Shown piece after piece: positions 33,809 to 36,413 of a stretch of 36,413 nucleotides of DNA. This DNA comes from an uncultured archaeon. Its GTDB lineage: Archaea; Thermoproteota; Nitrososphaeria_A; Caldarchaeales; Calditenuaceae. The notes under the pieces are model-generated. The model had not been told where the DNA came from and searched no databases. It was given only the letters and a program-made list of their open reading frames with translations. A program made the translations under genes and the position numbers. Each line of letters opens with the position of its first letter. Positions within the stretch are counted from its first letter, which is position 1. The stretch spans positions 1 to 36,413 of the forward strand of contig CAKZUF010000042.1 of the NCBI GenBank assembly GCA_937921685.1. Direction: 5' to 3'.

Positions 33809-35914
33809 CTACTTCTTGGCCTTAAGGTGGACCAACATGCTCTTGTAATCACCTCTAATTCCGAGGTCTAGGCCATAGCTCATGAGGTATGAGCCGCTGA
33901 ATACTTTGCCGCTGCCGTCTAGCTCGTAGGCAAGGTGGGGGTCAAGTCCGCGGAGCCTTATGCCCGGCACACGCCTCCCAAATCCCTGCTGTAGCGAGAA
34001 GATGAAAAGTAGCGCTTCGGTCTTTTCCGGCGTGACAAACTGGAAGGCGGCGAACTCTCCTGTTCTCGGGCTCTTGAGCCTATAAAGGTCTCCATCCTGC
34101 ACGATATGCCTCACCTTCTTGTAGAACTCTATGTGCATTTTAGCCTCTTCGATCTCAGTTTTACTCATCTCCAGCAGGTTGATGCTGATTCCTAATGCAC
34201 CCATCATCGCCGAGTGGAACCTGAACTCGAGGGGGAGGGATCTGTTGGTGAGGAAGTTAGGGACACCTGTCACCCACGCCCCCATGGTCTTTGGACAATA
34301 AGCCATCGTGAACCCTTCTTGGATGAAGAGCCTGTCGAGGGCGTCAGTGTTATCGCTTGTCCAGAACTGGTCAAACCTTTCCATCGCCCCAAGATCAACT
34401 CTTCCACCTCCACCAGAGCATCCTTCAAAGATCACGCTCGGATGCCTCCTCCTAAGCTCGTCGAGGATCTCATATACGGCTTGGACATGTCTGACCCAGA
34501 TCTCCCTCTGCCTCTCGCGGGGGGCGTCGGGCCAGCCGGGCTCGCTGAAGCTCCTATTCATATCCCATTTGACGAATCCGATGTCGTTCTCGGTGAGCAG
34601 CCTATCAAGCCAGTCAAAGACGTATTCTCTCACATCTTCTCTGCAGAGGTTTAAGACTAGCTGGTTCCTCATCTCGCTCCTAGGTCTTCCTGGGAAGTGG
34701 TATACCCAGTCGGGGTGAAGCCTGTATAGGTCGCTGTCTGGGTTCACCATCTCCGGCTCCACCCAGATTCCGAAAATCATCCCCCTAGACTTGACATGCT
34801 CAATCACGGGGCCAAGCCCATGGGGAAACTTCTCCGGGTCTGGAACCCAGTCACCGAGACCGGCCCTATCATCATTACGACCCTTAAACCAGCCGTCATC
34901 GACCACGAAGACCTCCACGCCTATCTCCGCGGCGAGGTCTGCCAGCCGCTTTAGGTTCTCCTCGTTGACGTTGAAATACAGCGTCTCCCAAGTGTTGTAG
35001 ACTATCGGGCGCGGCTTCTTGGCGTTGTTTCTCGGCAATACTGCATCCCTCTCGAAACGATGGAGGAATCTGCTCAGCGCACCGAAACCATTTTCACTGC
35101 GTGTCAAGACCATTTTAGGGGTCTTGAAGGATTCCCCCGAGCCTAGGTAGAGGCTGAAGTCGAAGTCGTTTACACCCATTGAGACTCTGAGCTGGTCATG
35201 CCCCACGTACTCTGAGACACACTTCCAGTTACCACTCCAAGCCAGCAGACAGCCCCAAACCTCGCCCTCCTCCTCACTAGCATCACCGGCGTCAAAGAAG
35301 ACAGCGGGGTTAAGCTGGTGACTCGTCACACCCCGCCTGCTCTCTAAGACCTTCTTACCCGCCTTGAGATCCTCCTGAACAATCCTCGTCTCGCCTGCCC
35401 AGTGGCCCGCTAGGAAAGTCATGCGCCAGCCGCTTCTCCGCGGAAGCGATACAGCCCCAGAGAGCACCTCCTCAAGGATGACAGGCTCTGGTCCTGAGTT
35501 GCGGATCTCAGCCCACCTAACAATCACATTATACTCTGGATATGCGCGATAGTGGAGGTCGACGAGGAGGCTGTACCCGATATCTCTAAGCATTATTGAG
35601 AGTTCATTCTCATCAATTAGCCTGTGGGCTTCATATCTTAGGACGCAGTCCCTCACCCCGCCTGGAAGCTCGGCCTTGAGGCATGGCTCCATAAACCTGA
35701 TACCTCCGAACGTGCTATACTCCTCGCGCAAGAGGTGAAGCCCAGGCTCAAAGGGGAAGTGGCCACCTAGTTGGATTGACCCCGCGAAATCCGCACGACC
35801 ACCAAAATGTACGTTAACAAGCGACCCGTCATCCACCACCTTCAAGACATAGTGGAGCTCCCCAGCGTTAATAGACCATAGCCTCTCTGAAGGAAGAAAA
35901 CTGACAGGCGCCAC
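33809..35914 (-). CDS. galA: Alpha-galactosidase, GH36 family
   Basis: A 701-residue glycosidase that removes terminal alpha-1,6-galactose, for example from galactomannan or raffinose sugars. The N-terminal beta-sandwich (about 1-300) is followed by a TIM barrel with FVVDDGWF, FGIWVEPEMVNPDS, FVKWDMNR (nucleophile Asp451), FEGCSGGGGRVDLG and FWTSDNTDA (acid/base Asp521), then a C-terminal beta domain. All GH36 hallmarks are intact. There is no signal peptide, so it acts on imported sugars. The start is GTG 35914; a TATA-like stretch about 28 bases upstream (35938-35946, minus strand) suits a leaderless transcript. It may complement the mannoside genes of the island at 883-14496. Confidence 0.95.
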   Translation of the reverse strand: MAPVSFLPSERLWSINAGELHYVLKVVDDGSLVNVHFGGRADFAGSIQLGGHFPFEPGLHLLREEYSTFGGIRFMEPCLKAELPGGVRDCVLRYEAHRLIDENELSIMLRDIGYSLLVDLHYRAYPEYNVIVRWAEIRNSGPEPVILEEVLSGAVSLPRRSGWRMTFLAGHWAGETRIVQEDLKAGKKVLESRRGVTSHQLNPAVFFDAGDASEEEGEVWGCLLAWSGNWKCVSEYVGHDQLRVSMGVNDFDFSLYLGSGESFKTPKMVLTRSENGFGALSRFLHRFERDAVLPRNNAKKPRPIVYNTWETLYFNVNEENLKRLADLAAEIGVEVFVVDDGWFKGRNDDRAGLGDWVPDPEKFPHGLGPVIEHVKSRGMIFGIWVEPEMVNPDSDLYRLHPDWVYHFPGRPRSEMRNQLVLNLCREDVREYVFDWLDRLLTENDIGFVKWDMNRSFSEPGWPDAPRERQREIWVRHVQAVYEILDELRRRHPSVIFEGCSGGGGRVDLGAMERFDQFWTSDNTDALDRLFIQEGFTMAYCPKTMGAWVTGVPNFLTNRSLPLEFRFHSAMMGALGISINLLEMSKTEIEEAKMHIEFYKKVRHIVQDGDLYRLKSPRTGEFAAFQFVTPEKTEALLFIFSLQQGFGRRVPGIRLRGLDPHLAYELDGSGKVFSGSYLMSYGLDLGIRGDYKSMLVHLKAKK

Positions 35915-36293
35915 AGATGAGCTTTAGTCAACGGCGGCTTATTTTTCTTTCCAGCACAGTACACCACACAGCTACGCGGCTCGACACGCTCATCCCTAAT
36001 GATGCTCCAGCCAATCTCGCAGGAGCTGAAGATTGACAGGGGCTCAGCTTGGCTTTGCAGCCATGTCCGCCACCTCTATGCTCACACACTCTCAGCGCCT
36101 CTCGCGACAACTCCAGCGCCTAGACCAAACACCCAGCCGCCTAAATGTTCCCAAAACCCACCTACAAACACCGCCCTCGAAGCCCCAAAAGAGGGCTGCT
36201 CCGAAAAACCAGCCATCCTCCCTTAACCGCCCCTAAGGCCTGGTGAAACTTAAAAACAACCAACGACAACCTAGCAGCGGAAGCCTAGCGAGG
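35915..36293. other. Spacer between the alpha-galactosidase and tRNA-Asp genes
   Basis: About 380 bases without a convincing gene. It holds the candidate promoter of the alpha-galactosidase gene (35938-35946, minus strand) and a TATA-like CTTAAAAA at 36249-36256 for the tRNA. The short open frames here are Pro/Ser/Thr-rich on C-rich DNA and lack ribosome binding sites. Confidence 0.5.
36249..36256 (+). promoter_or_regulatory. Candidate TATA box for tRNA-Asp
   Basis: CTTAAAAA preceded by GAAA (BRE-like), about 40 bases before the mature tRNA 5' end, giving a predicted leader of about 15 bases to be removed by RNase P. Confidence 0.45.
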
Positions 36294-36368
36294 GCCTGGG
36301 TAGTATAGCCAGGTCTAGTATCGGCGGCTGTCGCCCGCCGGACCCGGGTTCAAATCCCGGCCCAGGCG
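36294..36368 (+). tRNA. tRNA-Asp (anticodon GTC)
   Basis: Complete cloverleaf without intron. The acceptor stem GCCTGGG (36294-36300) pairs fully with CCCAGGC (36361-36367). The anticodon arm is GGCGG-CTGTCGC-CCGCC (36323-36339) with anticodon GTC at 36330-36332. The T-arm is CCGGG-TTCAAAT-CCCGG (36344-36360). The D stem uses two G-U pairs. The discriminator is G36368, an identity element for aspartate. The 3' CCA is not encoded and must be added. Confidence 0.96.
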
Positions 36369-36413
36369 CAAATTTGTAAGAAGTTGGTGGTGGGGGAGAG
36401 GATTGGGGGAGGG

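Noticed and set aside
35928..36236. Three short frames before tRNA-Asp
   Set aside because: Composition-driven Pro/Ser/Thr-rich peptides without ribosome binding sites.

Overview
The window is a piece of an archaeal chromosome. It begins inside a 16S rRNA gene of archaeal type and ends with a tRNA-Asp gene. Archaeal markers are the S15P-type ribosomal protein, the KEOPS subunit Cgi121, an archaeal inositol-phosphate synthase, an Urm1/MoaD-like modifier, and many genes whose start codon lies about 25-30 bases after a TATA box (leaderless genes). The 16S style, Opp-type sugar transporter and NuoB/C/D set suggest a thermophilic Thermoproteota/TACK lineage. I cannot name it, because the 16S is unusual at several near-universal positions and no 23S gene follows it.

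Region 1 (1-882): the 3' part of 16S rRNA, then a spacer with a short T-run and a promoter. Region 2 (883-14496) is a carbohydrate-utilisation island, visibly more AT-rich than the rest. It encodes an exported GH63-like glycosidase, a complete peptide/oligosaccharide ABC importer (two permeases, two ATPases and, at the far end, an anchored binding protein), a GH130 mannoside phosphorylase-like enzyme, two Gfo/Idh/MocA dehydrogenases and a divergent clan GH-A (GH42-like) glycosidase. With the GH36 alpha-galactosidase at the other end of the window, this suggests import and intracellular breakdown of (galacto)mannan-like or other mannosyl oligosaccharides.

Region 3 (14630-17652): an unrecognised helix-rich protein overlapping a DNA methyltransferase, possibly a two-gene modification or defence unit, then a purine-type phosphoribosyltransferase. 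Region 4 (17677-22553): lactate-utilisation genes (LutC, and LutB fused to LutA) divergent from a sugar isomerase/epimerase and a third Gfo/Idh dehydrogenase, with a shared TATA element between them.

Region 5 (22554-26063): a hairpin, a probable gene remnant with two stops, a flavin reductase-like protein, an Urm1/MoaD-like protein ending Gly-Gly-Cys-Asp that overlaps Cgi121, and a radical SAM/SPASM protein cut in two by one in-frame TAA. Region 6 (26102-29979): ribosomal protein S15, a GT87-like membrane glycosyltransferase, myo-inositol-1-phosphate synthase and a Thr-rich surface protein.

Region 7 (30007-32670): a reduced complex I cluster transcribed nuoB-nuoC-small membrane protein-nuoD, with no other Nuo subunits nearby. 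Region 8 (32746-36368): a zinc alcohol dehydrogenase, the GH36 alpha-galactosidase, a spacer and tRNA-Asp. Start codons are often TTG or GTG. Several were reassigned here from Shine-Dalgarno sites (GGGAGGT pairs with the CACCTCCC tail of this 16S) or TATA spacing.
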